Notes: generated by a model from the letters alone, not told the origin. Shown: positions 26,740-40,279, counted from the stretch's first letter. The stretch is 64,000 nt of DNA from Anaspis maculata (GCA_949128115.1 OX421966.1:51767416-51831415), one strand, 5' to 3'. A program made the numbers and translations.

Positions 26740-26872
26740 CAGTTTTTCTCAAGGGGTGGTTCATTGATGTGGTAGGGTAGTTTACTTACTGGATTCAATT
26801 TTCCATTTCAATCAAAGTTCTTATTGCCTGATAACTTGAGTTTTGAGTTTCCATTCAAAAGCATATTACTTA
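26740..26872 (+). repeat. Direct repeat, copy 1
   Basis: CAGTTTTTCTCAAGGGGTGG... recurs at 27706-27835 with ~85% identity by eye, 965 bp downstream. Confidence 0.6.
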
Positions 26873-27705
26873 TAGGTATATAAAAATCCCATTTGAAACC
26901 GCAGGGTTGCAAAACCTCTTTGATGGAGTAGGCGTTGTTTTTCCTCTAATTTTTATGAATGAAAATATAAGAGAGGTAATGTTATACTTGCCCCCTTCAA
27001 GTTAAAAAAAAATCGGTTATGTCACCCCAAAACTTCCCCGACGAGCAGTGCCGTCTTTGGAACAAATGGGGCCCTGGGCACAGGCAATGAGGGGACCCCC
27101 TTATAAAGGTTTGCGGAAAAAAAAAGAGCGCGAGTGACACGCCAGCAGCACCGGAGGCTAAAACCTTTCGCGAAGAGGGGCGTAGAAATCCAGTGGCTCA
27201 GTCAGAATGTTGGGATTGTTGGAAATTTTCGACAGAGAACCGGTCTTTTCCGGATTGCTTTAGTGGGATGGAACGCCGTGGGCGTTTGGGGGTTGAGGGA
27301 GAGGCGCACAATCAGCTCAGAAAGTGACATAATTAAATAAACGTCGTGAACGGTATATGAGAACAATATTTTTTACAAAAATAATCTACTTTTGGAAATT
27401 TAAGGAAGCGTCGGGGGCCCCCAAAAAAGCCGGGGCCCTGAGCATGGGCCCGATGAAATTTCATTATGAAACGTCCCTTCGGGTGGGAAATTACGATTTG
27501 AGAAAAATATTGAAGAATTGAGATATTTCCTCTAATAAGGGCTTCATTTCAAGATCCATCATTCGATGGTTCAAGAAATCGAAAATTTAGAAAAATTTGA
27601 ATTTTCCGGAAAAACCTCAAACATTTTTCAGCGCGTTCACAATACTTCCCCTCTTCGTTGAAGAGATGGGTCGGGGAAGTAAAACAACACGTGTTCTAAC
27701 ACTAG

Positions 27706-27835
27706 TTTTTCTCAAGAGATGGTTCATTGATGTGGGAGGGTAGTTTTCTTACTGGATTCAATTTTCCATTTCCATCAAAGCTCTTGTTGCCTAATAACTT
27801 CAGTTTCCTTTCAAAAGTATACATGAAAACTGTTT
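27706..27835 (+). repeat. Direct repeat, copy 2
   Basis: Partner of 26740-26872. The sequence between the pair includes a GGGGCCC-rich block (27050-27110 and 27410-27450) that looks like a decayed hAT-type element. Confidence 0.6.
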
Positions 27836-27839
27836 GAAA

Positions 27840-30300
27840 TTTTGCATTTACTTCAGGCGCTTTTCTGCTTTGCAACAAATAAAACCTACTCAATTATTAT
27901 TGTTCGAATCACATTGCATCTAATTTAATTAACATTATTGCATATCAAATAAATCCCGCCACTCCGGCCAGTACACGGAAGTGAGTCTGTAGGAAAGCGG
28001 CAAGTACAGCGCCATCTCACACAAAGACGTTGAACTTTTACCGCGGGCGCTTCTCACAATATCTCCGCGATGGCTCGCTGCACCGACATTCAGCTGGATT
28101 ACCGTCGGAGACCCACTTTTTCTACGGTTTAAGAAAAAGTGAACCTGCATTAGTGGAAAAGTTGGTTTTATGTCAAAGCCAAATGTTGTACCTATTCTAG
28201 TATGACGTTGAAATTTGCACAGACTTACCTGAATTTAAAAAAATCAGTAGCAAAAAATATATTTAATTTTTTATTTATTTTTTTTAAACGAGAAGTAGCT
28301 ATTGGAATACTTGACGCGTTTTCTAATTCAATGCAATTTTTTTCACGTTTCTAACTTCACAGGTACTCGTGAAACCGAAGAAAATAGTGGCGAAAATCCT
28401 TATGGGAGCATTAGCATTGTGAATCGTCAACCTTAAGGTGCTTACTTCTGGTCGCATTTTATGTCAACGATTAATTGGAAATTTCTATGAAGCATATACT
28501 TTCCACCCTCGTTGTCAAGGAACCTCCTCGCGACAAGCTGTGCCACTAGCTTAATGGTAGATTACCGAGATGTATACTATGATGGCGATTACGTATTACG
28601 TCAGTTCCAACTGTCAATTATCTGTGTGTCAAACAAACTGATAGATGTCACCTGTCATTTTCAGATCTGTTATTTTCATTTCTATTTGCTCTAGGTAAAT
28701 AAGCATATCTCAATAATCTCACATCACATCACATCACGTTCGGAATCAAATCTAAAACTACGTCAGTTACGCCTTCTTCTTACCATCTTACCAATGCATG
28801 TAAACCGTATACAATGTGTCGATCACTTACACACCCTAAACCCCAATTGCACATAGGGTACCAAAAAGCTATCTTTTGAAACAAATCAATATCGGCATAG
28901 CCCCGACCTTTACGCTACCTGTCCGGCGACAAGGAGAACAATCATGCTTTCACAATGCTATTACCCTATTAATGATGGACAATATTAGTATTAGTTGCAG
29001 TTGCATATACATATTGCTGGTAGGTACCTGGACTAAGTTCCTAAGTTATCAAGCGTCTTTTGCTTTAGGCTAGCATAAAATAGGGCTGCTAATCTGTTAG
29101 GTTCTTTCAGTTCATGTTTAATAGGATTTTTAATGATTCAAAAATTGAAAAGAAAAAACCACCTGGACAACACTCAGCTTCGAATCTGACGGCCCATCAA
29201 GACTTTTGTACGAACAAAAACCCGTGCGATCCTCTTCAAACGTGTCCAATAAATCAACTTTTTCTGCCAAACCTAACGCATCATAAATTCGAATTTTGGC
29301 AAATGTCCCGAAAAAAAAAGGCACCGCACCACCCCGCACCCCGCACGGCTAACTGGGTGAGGAGCCGGCCCAAAACGTTCCATTATTTCAGCCACACACA
29401 CATATTAAATATTCATTGTTTTTTTTTTCAAGAGGCCCCTTTTTCGGTGGACCCGTGGCTTCGAAATATTGATTACCACGGGCGAGCAAGATAATATACG
29501 AACAGGTACCCACTACTGATGGAGAACTGGTTTTATCTCCTCTGATGATGACTACCTGTATTAAGCGGGGCTCTCTGGCCGTCGTCGTCGTGATTTTGCC
29601 CACAGATCGAAGCAAGCGAGCAAGAGGAGGACGTTGGGGGACCGGGGGGGCCAAACAGGTAGAGGCAGCACACAGCATCTGAGATGCACAACACTAAAAG
29701 AAATAAACCACTTGGCCGTGTTCGAGCCCTCGGGAGAGTTTCTCTTCTCTCGAATGTGTTATTAAAGCACCCGAAGCCCGAAGATTAAGCGTGCAGTCTT
29801 GATGATGATAGCGCAGTCTTGGCGATGGGTTTTCGGGCAATTATTAGAGAAAACCTGTAATTAGTACAGCTGGGCGCAGAGTGGGATTGATCTGTACAAA
29901 TTAAAGGCGTAACACACAAGAGCAGATATCAAAATGTTGCTACTATAAATTGGCAACTTCAAGAATCACGCGAATAAATTGTCTAGAGAAAAAACTTGTA
30001 GAAAATGTCCTCGAAAAAAAAAACAATGAGAAAGCCTCAAGTCCTTTATTTCCTTCCTTTTTCTTTCCTTCATTTTAACAACTAATGACCATAGACTGAA
30101 CTGCTAATGATGATCTACGTAATATAACAATCTGAACTGCTGATAAAACATACTGCATTCGTGTTATACACTATAGAGACTAATCACCCGGCACTGAAAA
30201 GCATTTAAAAACCGAAACCGACCGGCGAAGCAACGCTTGGATGAAGCATAATTTTGCAAACTCCCGTGACTGTAATACCTGATCCTAATGCTTTAATCTT
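27840..30300. other. No gene recognised
   Basis: Includes a short (CACAT)n run at 28721-28737 and a GC-richer stretch at 29330-29700 with open frames on both strands (29114-29494 +, 29388-29678 -) that match nothing known and lack splice or start support. Confidence 0.3.
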
Positions 30301-32195
30301 CTCTCGATTTTCTCGCTTTCATCAAGTTCAACTGACCAGATCTCACTTACTGACACCTGCATCAATCCCAAGATAATCCCCACAAGAAAGTATTTCCAAG
30401 ATGCACAAATATCGCTATCATCATCTCATCAGGTAGTTTTTTTTATTGCAACCACCATCAGTCCCACTGGATTGATCAACTTCACTGCCCCCTAGACGCA
30501 ACGGAGCAGTGTGGTCGGTCAAATTGCAACCTAGTTGCAGAAGTTAATCGTGAATGCTTCTACTCGTATAGCTTCAGTCATTAGACGATTCAGACGTTCA
30601 CGTCCTTCGATGAATTTCAACTTCAACTGACTAGACCTCACTCACTGACACACGTACCGTACGTGCAGCCGTGCCGCGTTACCACCGCATAGCCCCATAT
30701 TCAAGCCAGTATTTTCAAAATACACGAAAACCACCATTACCTATATCATGTGGTGACAGATTCCATTTGCAACTAGCAACTAGCCCACTGTCAGCCGTTC
30801 TCCGAGATTTCCTTAGAATTTCACTGCGCCCTTGGCGCAAGGAGCAGTGAGGTCATGATCACGAAGTGGCCAAATTCTGGCCTAGCTAGATTTTAAAGCG
30901 ACCTTACGAAAGCTGCTTCGAACAATAATTCCACGCGTGTAGCTTCAAACATCAGACATTACGTTCTTTGATCAATTTCAACTGACCAGATCTCATTCAC
31001 TGACCACGCATCGTGACTGATAGTTACTACCATAACTATCACATGTACCTACATGACGGTACTCCCAAAACACGAAAAAGGCAGAATCGAGGGCAGAATC
31101 TAGCAGATTCAAATCGCAACTCTCATTCAACGCAAACCATTCTTTTCCAGTAAAAGGGAATCAGGGAACTGATTAGGAACTGTCTTCTTTCACTCGTATT
31201 TTTAGGAAGAGGCGCTTTTTAGGAAAATTGATATTTTGTAGTTTCTGAGCTCACCCTGTATGGGTACCTAGTAAACGGATAGAACATCTGAAAATTGAAC
31301 ATTTCTACTTGTTATTTTGTCAGTCAATGGGTTTTTCATCTCTTTGGACAACGAAAATAGAATGAGTCGAACAAGGAGTCGAAGGACCACCTTTTGACGC
31401 CCCGTTACTTTAAAAATGAGTCAGATTTTTTCAGTTATTTTTTGTAGGCTCTCTATGGAGAGTGCATATACAATAACACGGTTTCTGTCCGTGTCCGCAA
31501 TTCATAAATCAACCTGTTTGTCTTGCTTGGTGGCTAGATGAAATGTAGTTTTTGTATGGCATTTTGGAACACTACCATTGCTTTGCGGAAAACTCTACAA
31601 ATGAGCATTCCATTCTGCTCTTCTTCCCTTTGGACTCCTGAAGTGTTTTAAAAGTCCAATAATTTGTGTCGAATGATTTAATTGCTACAAAGCCCACGTC
31701 TCTGGATTGCGATACAGACCAATGGAAGCATTTTATCCCAAATGAATTTCAATAGAGGCCTTGGATTTCTGATTTTCTCAAATCATCATGCTTCGCCGCC
31801 ACATCCAGGTGTTGTTCCTCATTAATTTGACTGTATGGCCATCAGCCATCACCTTTTCAGCATCCGAAAAAATGTGTTCGGTTTCAGCCTTGCTGCTTTG
31901 ACAGTGAGAACTTCATTGGCCACTATCACAGATCCGTTTTGCCCAAAAATATTTTGTCGTACAGATTATTAATTCATCAGCTGTAGGTACAACGTTGACA
32001 ACATAACCACCACATACAAGACAGCATTTCCAAAACTACGACAGATTTAAATTGTAACATTGCTGCGCCCCTGGCGTAACGGAGCATAGGTCGCGAAGCG
32101 AATCGCGATTTAGTGAAGAGTCTTCATTCGCGAATATTTATACGTCTAGCGTGTAGCTTTTAACGACATGTCGGTCATGTCAAAGCTGCTGCCAG

Positions 32196-34030
32196 ATTTA
32201 TAAGGCTTGGCCGTGTGCAACTTCGTGAAGGTATATAGATATATGTCCAGATCGACTCCTGGGCGATCAAGGACCATGAAAAATTATGGTGGAATATTGA
32301 CATCTGCTGCAGGCAAATATGGTGGAGGCGCCAAAATGGGCTTAATCTGGTAATAAAAAACTGGCTGTAGCTCGTTTGTTTTTCAACGGATTTCAACATC
32401 TGGAACGTCATTTTGTAGACAAAAAAATTCTCTGCTTATTTCATACCTAAATTTACAAACGTCATTTCGGGAAACTGTCAAAATTGTCTTTATAAGATAT
32501 GCTGAATTCCGGCCTTTTTTGAAGGTTATCTGATATTTTTGAAACTTGGCAGTATTGTAGATCGTGAGGTGCCCTTTCCGAATTTCCACTTTTCCACTTC
32601 GTATATTTGCCGTCTTGGCCGCCATATTGAAAAGATGGCGCCCAAAAAACAGTTTTTTGTCTATCTTCATTTCAGTCAATGTGAGGTGGAAGCGTTTGCG
32701 AATGGAAGCTTATTCAATTATCTACAATTTGACACCTTACTCGTGTACGTGCTACTTCCGGTTCTTGGGTTATGGCTTTTAGAACTCCCTGAAGCATCAA
32801 CTTTTGTCATCCAATCAGCATATCAAGTTGATCTTGGCTCCACGTGGCAGTCAAATTGACCATAAATAATGATAAGTTGTCAACCACAGACCATTAATAT
32901 CCAGAAAATCAATCATGGTAACGGTTGTTATGCAACTACAGGGTAAACTCTAAGGGAAAATTGACTTTGAAAAGGTATAGCTTGAGAACCGTAAATCGCA
33001 CATAAGTGATTCAGATGTCAAATTTTAGAGCATTCAATAGACCTTCACTTTTGATATGAATCCTAAAATTTTATGACGAATTTTCCGAACATATGTTTTT
33101 TTGGACGCCATATTTTCAAAATTATGGCCAGAACAGCAGAGATACGAAGTGGAAAAGTGGATATTCTGAATGATGAACCCAAATTTCATTAGAATAATGA
33201 GTTTCGAATGTATCTGACATCCTTCAATTGCTATATTACCTTTATTTCTTTCTAAAGTCAGTTTACTTTCACAGTGTTCACCCTGTAATTACACAAATAA
33301 CATCACCATGATCGATTTTCTAAATTTTGATCATCTATGGTTAATGACCAAGAGCTATTTATGGTTAATTTGCTTACTACATGACGGATGTATCAATTTA
33401 ACATGCTGATTGAATGCCGAAAGTTGATGCTTCCGGAAGTTCTGAAAGCTCTAACTCAAGAACCGTAAATCGCACATAAATGACTGATGTGTCAAATTGT
33501 AGAGATTTGAATGGTCTTTCCTCCGCATATACACGTTTTAATCTTGAGTCAGTTGAATTTAAGATATTGCAAAAAAACAGTTTCTTGGGCGCCATCTTTT
33601 CAATATGGCGGCCAAAACGGCAAAGATACGAAGTGGAAAAATAGAAATTCGGAAAGGGCACCTCAAGATCTATGATACTGCCAGGTTCAAAAATATCGGA
33701 TAACCTTCAAAAAATGGCGGAATTTAGCACATCTTATAAAGACAATTTTGACAGTTTCACGGAATGACGTTTGTAAATTCAGGTATGAAATAAGAAGAGA
33801 ATTTTTCTGTCTACAAAATGACGTGTCAGATGTTGAAATCCGTTGAAAAACAAACGAGCTACAGCCAGTTTTTTATTAACAGATGAAGTCCATTTTAGCG
33901 CCTCCACCATATTTGCCTGCAGTAAATGCCAATATTCCATCATAATTTTTCATAGTCCTTGATCGCACGGGAATCGATTTAGACATAACTCGATATATCT
34001 TCACGAAGCTGCACACCGCACGACCTAAGC
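32196..34030. mobile_element. Foldback element 4
   Basis: Left arm from AGGCTTGGCCGTGTGCAACT (~32200) to about 32870, mirrored by the right arm ~33370-34030 (CGCCTCCACCATATTTGCCT at ~33899). The middle (32870-33370) includes CAATCATGGTAACGGTTGTT and a CACCCTGTAATT end at 33279. Minus-strand ORFs at 32175-32679 and the ORF at 33398-33661 are repeat shadows. Confidence 0.75.
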
Positions 34031-34038
34031 CCCCATAC

Positions 34039-34160
34039 TATCGTGTGATCAAATGAATTCTTATTTTAGGTATTGTGGCCTGGTCAAATTCAGGGGTGCG
34101 AAGCTGCGTTCGGCTAGGCCACAGCCTACCTAAAATAAGATTTCATTTGATCACACGATA
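34039..34160. mobile_element. Hairpin MITE, same family as the DHDDS 3' UTR element
   Basis: 122 bp palindrome: TATCGTGTGATCAAATGAA at the left and TTCATTTGATCACACGATA at the right, inner arms TTATTTTAGGTA / TACCTAAAATAA with a GTGGCC / GGCCAC step. The loop GTCAAATTCAGGGGTGCGAA and the inner CACAGCCTACC match the 58.5-kb copy. Confidence 0.8.
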
Positions 34161-35157
34161 TAAACGCTCTGTTATGTAAAAAATCTTGCCGGCCATTGGC
34201 TGTTGCCTAGGCAATAACAGCGTAACAGAGCCTCTATAGAAGGTTATTTTCCAGAGAATCGCACCATTATAATGGGCTCCCATTGCAAATACAAAAATTG
34301 ACTGTTAATTATTGCTGAGAAAATGTATTTCATTGTATACAAAAACCTATCACGTAACGTGTTGTTTTGTTGAAGTGATTTTTTTCTAAGAAATATCAAA
34401 ATTTTTATGAAAATCTTGACTGCCTGTCACACAATTTGGCAGCACAGATTCATGTTCTTTGTTCAGGTAACTGACCAGACTTCACTCAGTTGACACGACG
34501 TGCAGTCATGCATTACTTATTGTCACCAATGTAGCCCCCACATACAAAAGACATATTCAAAATGCAAAAAATACGCGGATTCTATTCGCAACTGGTCCAC
34601 CATCAGCCATTCAACTGCAATGTTTTTCCTGCGCCCTTGGCACACGGAGCGGTGAGGCCGCAAAACGGCCCAACAAAAGCCACTTGGAAATACGGGGCCA
34701 CAAAAAAGTTTGCACCATTATGGTCAGTGCGAACATAATAATATCTTCAATCAAATGATCATTGAATCTTCAAAATGAAACATTTTAATCCATGAAGAAA
34801 AACGAATTACTTCTAATAGTTCTAATCTTCAAGCAGAACTGCACACAAAAGAGAACTATACCAACACTATGGATTTTCAGGACTCATAATGATGCAAAAC
34901 TTTTTTGTAGTTGTTATTCTTCAGAGCTCAGAAGTACATAAGGATTTCTCCATGATAAATTCCATTCAACTGAATAGCTCACTGAAAAACCGTTCTCTCC
35001 ATGTGGAAGTTTATTGTGTCAACGCGTTCCGTTATAACTTATTATAATTTCAGTAAAGTCGTCGCCATTTTTTATTAACGGCTAAATTCAAAGAAGTTCT
35101 CATTCTACACTTTTGAGGCATCTAAAAGCCAAAAGTTCACTTATTAAGGTCACTTAA

Positions 35158-35340
35158 AGACACTTGAAAAAAAAGTTGGGATATCTACCGATTGAGCTTT
35201 TCAAAATTGTGTAGAATTGAGTGGTTGATCAGGCTATCCGCTTATTTAATCGTGTGGAGAAAATAGACACTTTTCGCTACTTAATTCTACACAATTTTTC
35301 AAAGTCTCATCGACAGATATCTTCTTTCCTTTAAATGCCA
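35158..35340. repeat. Imperfect hairpin ~180 bp
   Basis: GATATCTACCGATTGAGC and TTTTCAAAATTGTGTAGAAT (35180-35218) mirror ATTCTACACAATTTTTCAAA and CTCATCGACAGATATC (35283-35321). Confidence 0.7.
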
Positions 35341-35999
35341 CTTCCACCCATTAGCTTATTGATGCCTCATATTATTATACTCATCACTCGATTTACCCGA
35401 TCGACACTATAAGATCTTTACCTGAAACTATTGTGCTTAGATAAATTGTAGGATTTGGGCGTGCATGAGTGTATGGCAAGTGCATGGCGTCTTTGAATTT
35501 GGCCCTAAGACCGGTTGTTTCAAGCTTCGTAAATATTTATACATGTAGCTTACACAAGAAGAGCTTCACTCACTGGAGCTGTGACACTGTATAACGGTCG
35601 AACTACGACTTTGGATAGGCTGACAAAAGCTACATTCTTTGATTAGTTTCAACTGACCAGATCTTACTCACTGACACGTACATCGTTAATAACATAGCCA
35701 CCTAATCTGCAAACTAATGAAGGTACCATCTTCCTAGGGCAAGATTATACACTTTGTGACGCCCAGGGCTAATTTAGAACAAGAATGAAGGGAGGGTTGC
35801 CAAAGAAAACGGGGGAAATTGTTACAACAATATCCTTGTTTGGGACTTTCTGAAAGCGAGATTGCTGAACTACAGTCTCCAAAGCCTCTGTCCCTGAATC
35901 CTGGGTGGGGGGCATCAGTCGTTCCGATAGATTAACTTGACGTTCAGTGAACTTAACTCACTGCGCCCTTGGCGCAACGGAGCACAAAGGGCGCACGAG

Positions 36000-36849
36000 C
36001 AGGGCTGGGCGGTATTTCAAATACAAGTATTCGAAATACGTATTTGAAATACATTCAAGTATTTTGTATTCTGTATTTAAATACATTTGATTGAGAAGTA
36101 TTTGTATTTTGTATTTTGGAATAGTTCAGGCAGCTAGTATTTTGTATTTTGTATTTTAAATACATTTTTCGGAAAAGTATTTTGATTTTCAAAATACAAA
36201 GTACAAAATACATTTGTTTCCCATGCTCTTTAGTCTGTTCGGGCCGAAATTGTTCTGGTAATACTATATTCACCCCATTGACATTTCTTGCTTTTGCACA
36301 CTATCTGGGATCGATAATGAGTTTGATTGCATCTTTTACGTTTTACGCTTTACTGGTAAGGGCATACTACTGTCAGCCACGAGAGGTTCCATGTCGGATG
36401 TCGGACAATATTTTCGAAAAGCTGGTTGTCCCCAAAGGAAATCAACATTTGTTATTTTGAAGAATTGATGGATGAAGTAAGGAATAGGTTTGAATATGAA
36501 GTTTTCTTCACTTTGTTCATTTTATTTGTCTTTTCATAGTTCATAATAATTTACTTATTGTTGCGACTGAATCAATGAAGTGTTCCCATTGAAATACTTG
36601 CATTTTACGGTTTTTCCAATAAAATGGTTGGAATACGCAATAAGAATGTATTTTGTATTTTGTATTTGGAATACTCTAGGTGGTATTTTGTATTTTGGAA
36701 TTTCTTAGTTTTCCAAAATACGTATTTTGTATTTTGTATTCCAAAGACATTTCAAGAAGTAGTTTGTATTTTGTATTTCGACTATCTTGGATCGTGTATT
36801 TTGTATTTTGTATTTAAATACATTTTTTGAAGTATTTTGCCCAGCTCTG
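36000..36849 (+). mobile_element. 850-bp hAT-type non-autonomous element with perfect TSD
   Basis: Starts CAGGGCTGGGC, ends GCCCAGCTCTG, flanked by perfect 8-bp duplications CGCACGAG (35992-35999 and 36850-36857). Both sub-terminal arms are TATTT-rich and self-complementary. A unique centre (36230-36650) carries a transposase relic. It is inserted inside a GGCGCAACGGAGC repeat unit, so it is younger than that repeat. Confidence 0.9.
36361..36460 (+). pseudogene. hAT transposase C-terminal relic
   Basis: Reads PCRMSDNIFEKLVVPKGNQH then LLF and a stop. This resembles the end of the hAT C-terminal dimerisation domain (typically R-x-R-L-S-D-x-x-F-E-K-L-V-F-L-K-x-N). Only this last ~30-residue piece is recognisable. 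Confidence 0.65.
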
Positions 36850-37115
36850 CGCACGAGCCACTACCCAGCTCGATTCGTTTAAGAAAACTTTTAATGAGAT
36901 AGATTAAGAGAACCACAATAAAATTATGCAGTTCTTGACGGGTAAGATAAAAGCCAAAATTTCGTGAAAGAAAGTTGCCTAAGCCCTTCTGAAAATTAAA
37001 AAATATAGACTTGTTTTCTAGAGCCTTCTAGAAACATCAACAGTTGCCCGCAACTACCGGCTTATTTGATCAACAATCTTTATCGATTACAACAAAACCA
37101 AGATGTACAGGTACG

Positions 37116-37270
37116 GTCATTGCCCATTAAAAACGATTACAAGCTTTCGACACGGAGTGTACTGATTTGATTAAATTTTGGCCCGTTGTCACAGTGACAA
37201 GGTAGCCGAAATTAATCAAATTAGTACACTCCGTGTCAAAAGCTTGTTCGCGTTTTTATTGGGCAATGAC
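37116..37270. mobile_element. 155-bp hairpin MITE
   Basis: GTCATTGCCCATTAAAAACG at 37116 mirrors the GTTTTTATTGGGCAATGAC end at 37270; inner arms GACACGGAGTGTACT / AGTACACTCCGTGTC and a GTCACAGTGAC centre. Confidence 0.85.
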
Positions 37271-38221
37271 TGTAGGTTACTTTTCGAAAAAGTAGGTATT
37301 ATCCTACCCCGATTATTTAGTGAAAAGTCGAAATAATAGGTACGCAAGTAAATTGCAGCTAATCGACATAATGGGCCGCAAACCCAACAACTAATGTGCC
37401 TACATAAAAAGAAAAAAACAAACGCGTTTTGTAGTGAAGTGCCATCATAACGTTAATTATCAGTGCTAACACGAAACGATCGCTGACTTCACCTCACCTC
37501 AACATCGTACATCTAGAGAGATGAACGCACACACTCTCAAAACACACACACAGATACTCCTGTGCTCTGTTTTATTTTCGTACTTAACTTTTCTACGCTC
37601 GAACAAACAGAATAATTACAGGCGATTTTCTATAGCCACAGCTGTTTCTAAAACGGGGAGACTGCCTGGTACCTACGGTCGTGGTGCCGCTTTTGAACCG
37701 CCGCCCAAAACTATCATTGCACACCAGCTTTTTCGCAGAAAGTCCCTAATTAATCCGCGAGGATCTCGAGAGAGAATACCTTGCCAATTTTTTGCATAAG
37801 AAAGACTTAAAATAAGCCACATCCATTCACCTTTTGTTCGGAGGATATTATGGTAGGGCCTGATTTTTGGCTTTTAAGTCGCCAAAAGTGTAACATCTAG
37901 ATGTAGGGGCTTTCGTCAGGGCAGTCAAAAAAAGAAATTACACAACGAAGGAAAGATGCAATAGCTATAGTGTCGCAGAGTGGACTGAGTTATCAAAGCA
38001 TTAGAGATCACACCTGACCCTTTTAGACCGTTCGATCGGCGTGTTGCGAGTTGCGAAGCTCTAGGCGTTCGAGAACATACGCGAAGGTTTGGACCATTTG
38101 ATTTAACTGGAGACTCCAACGACTGAGTAAGAAACACCAGCCCAATTGGCGGAAGCGCCGCTTTATAACACTCTGGTTAATACACACAAAAGTGCTGGAC
38201 TGTGTGGCAGTCGGAGGTATA

Positions 38222-38420
38222 TTGTATTGTATTTTCTTATTTCGCCATAAGAGTTTACAAATAATATATAATTTCCATTACATAATAATGTAGGCAAATC
38301 CCCAGGGCAGCTGTTCAGCTTTCCTGGTGACCCAAGAAGCTGATCTCCCGCAGCTGCCCAATAGAAGCACCATGGATAGGCCAACAAACTAGTATTAAAT
38401 CCAGAGCGATAACGAGCTGA
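38222..38420 (-). repeat. Possible LINE/SINE 3' end with ACAAT tail
   Basis: On the minus strand the sequence ends TTATGGCGAAATAAG followed by ACAATACAAT-type units, as 3' ends of some non-LTR elements do. A 149-aa minus ORF (38163-38612) spans it but matches nothing and is rich in Tyr; I do not call it a gene. Confidence 0.3.
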
Positions 38421-38619
38421 TAGAAAGGCGAAGTTGAAGCGATATACCCAAGCGAAAATAATTGCTGACGTGTATTTATAGTAGTACGAGTAATAAACAG
38501 TGTGTGTTTTTAAACCATCGTCCCAATTATAAAAGAACCCAACGCGAAATCCGTAACAATATTTTGTTAAAGTCTTCGTTTTTGAGATGAGGTCTAAAAA
38601 TTTGAGAAACACCTGGAGA

Positions 38620-40000
38620 ACTACCTACTTTCAAGGGCCCAAAAATTTATTTTTTTAATTAAAAGTTTCAAAACTTGTTTCTGAGCCAGAGCCAGAATGA
38701 TAGTTTCTTAATTTAAACGGCATAAAAATCTATTTCACTAAAGAAATCGTGAATTTTCTTGAATGTCACTTTTTATTCCCTTAAAATTATGGGGCTTTCC
38801 AGATGTTTTCCATATAATCAGTCTCAAAAATCTCAAAAATGGAGCCTCAAGTCAAAATTTTGCTAAACTGAAATCCAAAAATCGCATCCATTTTTCAAAA
38901 TATCCAGTGGCGTCGTATATTGGAGAGAAAGAGGAGCGGACCCCCAAAAACGCCACCCGACAAGATTTTCTACGGTATTTGGATCTCGCTGAATAAGAAA
39001 ATCAATGTTTGAATGAAAAGGAAAAAAAAGGAAAGAACACTATAACCAGGTTTCAGAATCTATGCCACAATGAGCCGCTTTTCTACGACTACAAGGCAAG
39101 GACTCGCCTGAATTTCGTTGACGTTAAAACGCCAGAATTGATTGAATTTACTCAATTATGAATTAATTATTTTTTAGTAAATTCAAGAAAATCAATGTTG
39201 TCTAGTCGAATTTTTGACAGAAATTCCTCATCCGGAGGGGGTTGAAATAGATCTTCATTCTTCATCCGAAGCAATATAAAAGTGCACATCACCTTGTTGA
39301 TACCTACGTTATGGTCAATAATTTCATAGGAGGATCTCATTTAACTTACCTTGCTGTCTTGGTGACAGCAAAGGAAAAATCGAGGGAAAAATAATGACGT
39401 TTCGTGGTTAATGATCATTGAGCTTTCTAGTGTGCCTACTAAAGGGTAATAGGCTGGTTTTACTGGAAGAAAAACCTTTCTTTGGAGCCCTTTTCCTCAC
39501 TATCTTTACTTGAGCTTTTTTCTTTTGCCTTGAAATTTACGCACGCTTGCAATAAAAATGGCAAGGTCACAGTATATTCAATTTCAAGAATGTTAATTTA
39601 ATTAAGTAGAATCGGCCAAGAAAATCCAAAATTGTGAAAAGAAATAAGACTTTCAAAATTAATTGAAAGCCGTTATATTTTAGTCATTATTATCGTTTCT
39701 GAAATTAATTTTCTTCATAAAGTACCCCTCTTTTGCACTTTTTCATCATTCTTTGAAAGGACGCGATGCAAAATTGAAAGAAAAAATTCAAATTTTGCAA
39801 AATTTGCTAGAAAAGAGGTCACATTGCATTTGAAGTGTGGAGCCTGGGATTTTTTTCTGCTTTGATCCCCGGAACACCCTGTATTTATATGCATCGCGCA
39901 TTCTTTTCTAGCGACGACACGCTCTGTAGCTTTTTCAATAAATACATTAAAACTGGAATAACAAACAAACCAGAGATCAAAATAAACTCGATTCTTCTAT
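38620..40000. other. No gene recognised
   Basis: AT-rich. A CACCCTGTATTT motif at 39868 resembles the terminal motif of other elements here. (AAT)n near 40017-40038. Confidence 0.3.
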
Positions 40001-40279
40001 AAATATCGAAGATAAAATAATAATAATAATAATAATAAGAGTAATAAAAAGCTCTGAGATAAACGGACGCGTGCATCTGGACGAAGCGGTGCCAAGAAAA
40101 AACCGAACAGCAGCACATGTGAGGAATTTTGGCAGTTTGAAATTTAGGTAGGAACGGACACGTTTGTGAAGAACACCGACAAGCACAAAGGAAATTGATT
40201 TTCTTGTACAAAAATAGTAATTTTTATTCAGTAATAATAATAAAATTCATTTAATTATTTTCGGTATTTAATTTTATTT

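Larger units (their letters stand above)
30310..35990 (+). repeat. Scattered copies of a degenerate ~300-350 bp unit
   Basis: Two linked marks recur in the same order and strand. AACTGACCAGATCTCACTCA-type blocks start near 30331, 30626, 30981, 34469 and 35651. CTGCGCCC(T)TGGCGCAACGGAGC-type blocks lie near 30496, 30830, 32070, 34635 and 35965. The second mark fits a Pol III A-box (TRGYNNARNNGG) at most positions; I saw no convincing B-box. The first three units are ~295-355 bp apart; later ones are separated by other elements, including foldback 4. Confidence 0.6.

Noticed and set aside
12222..33661. Related ORFs at 12222-12683, 32175-32859 and 33398-33661
   Set aside because: Copies of one non-coding repeat; frames are broken and read on both strands.
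30490..35970. tRNA genes from the GGCGCAACGGAGC blocks
   Set aside because: No convincing B-box, anticodon arm or acceptor stem could be folded by eye; only an A-box-like match.
38163..38612. 149-aa minus-strand ORF
   Set aside because: No family match, unusual composition (Tyr-rich), and overlaps a likely LINE/SINE 3' end.
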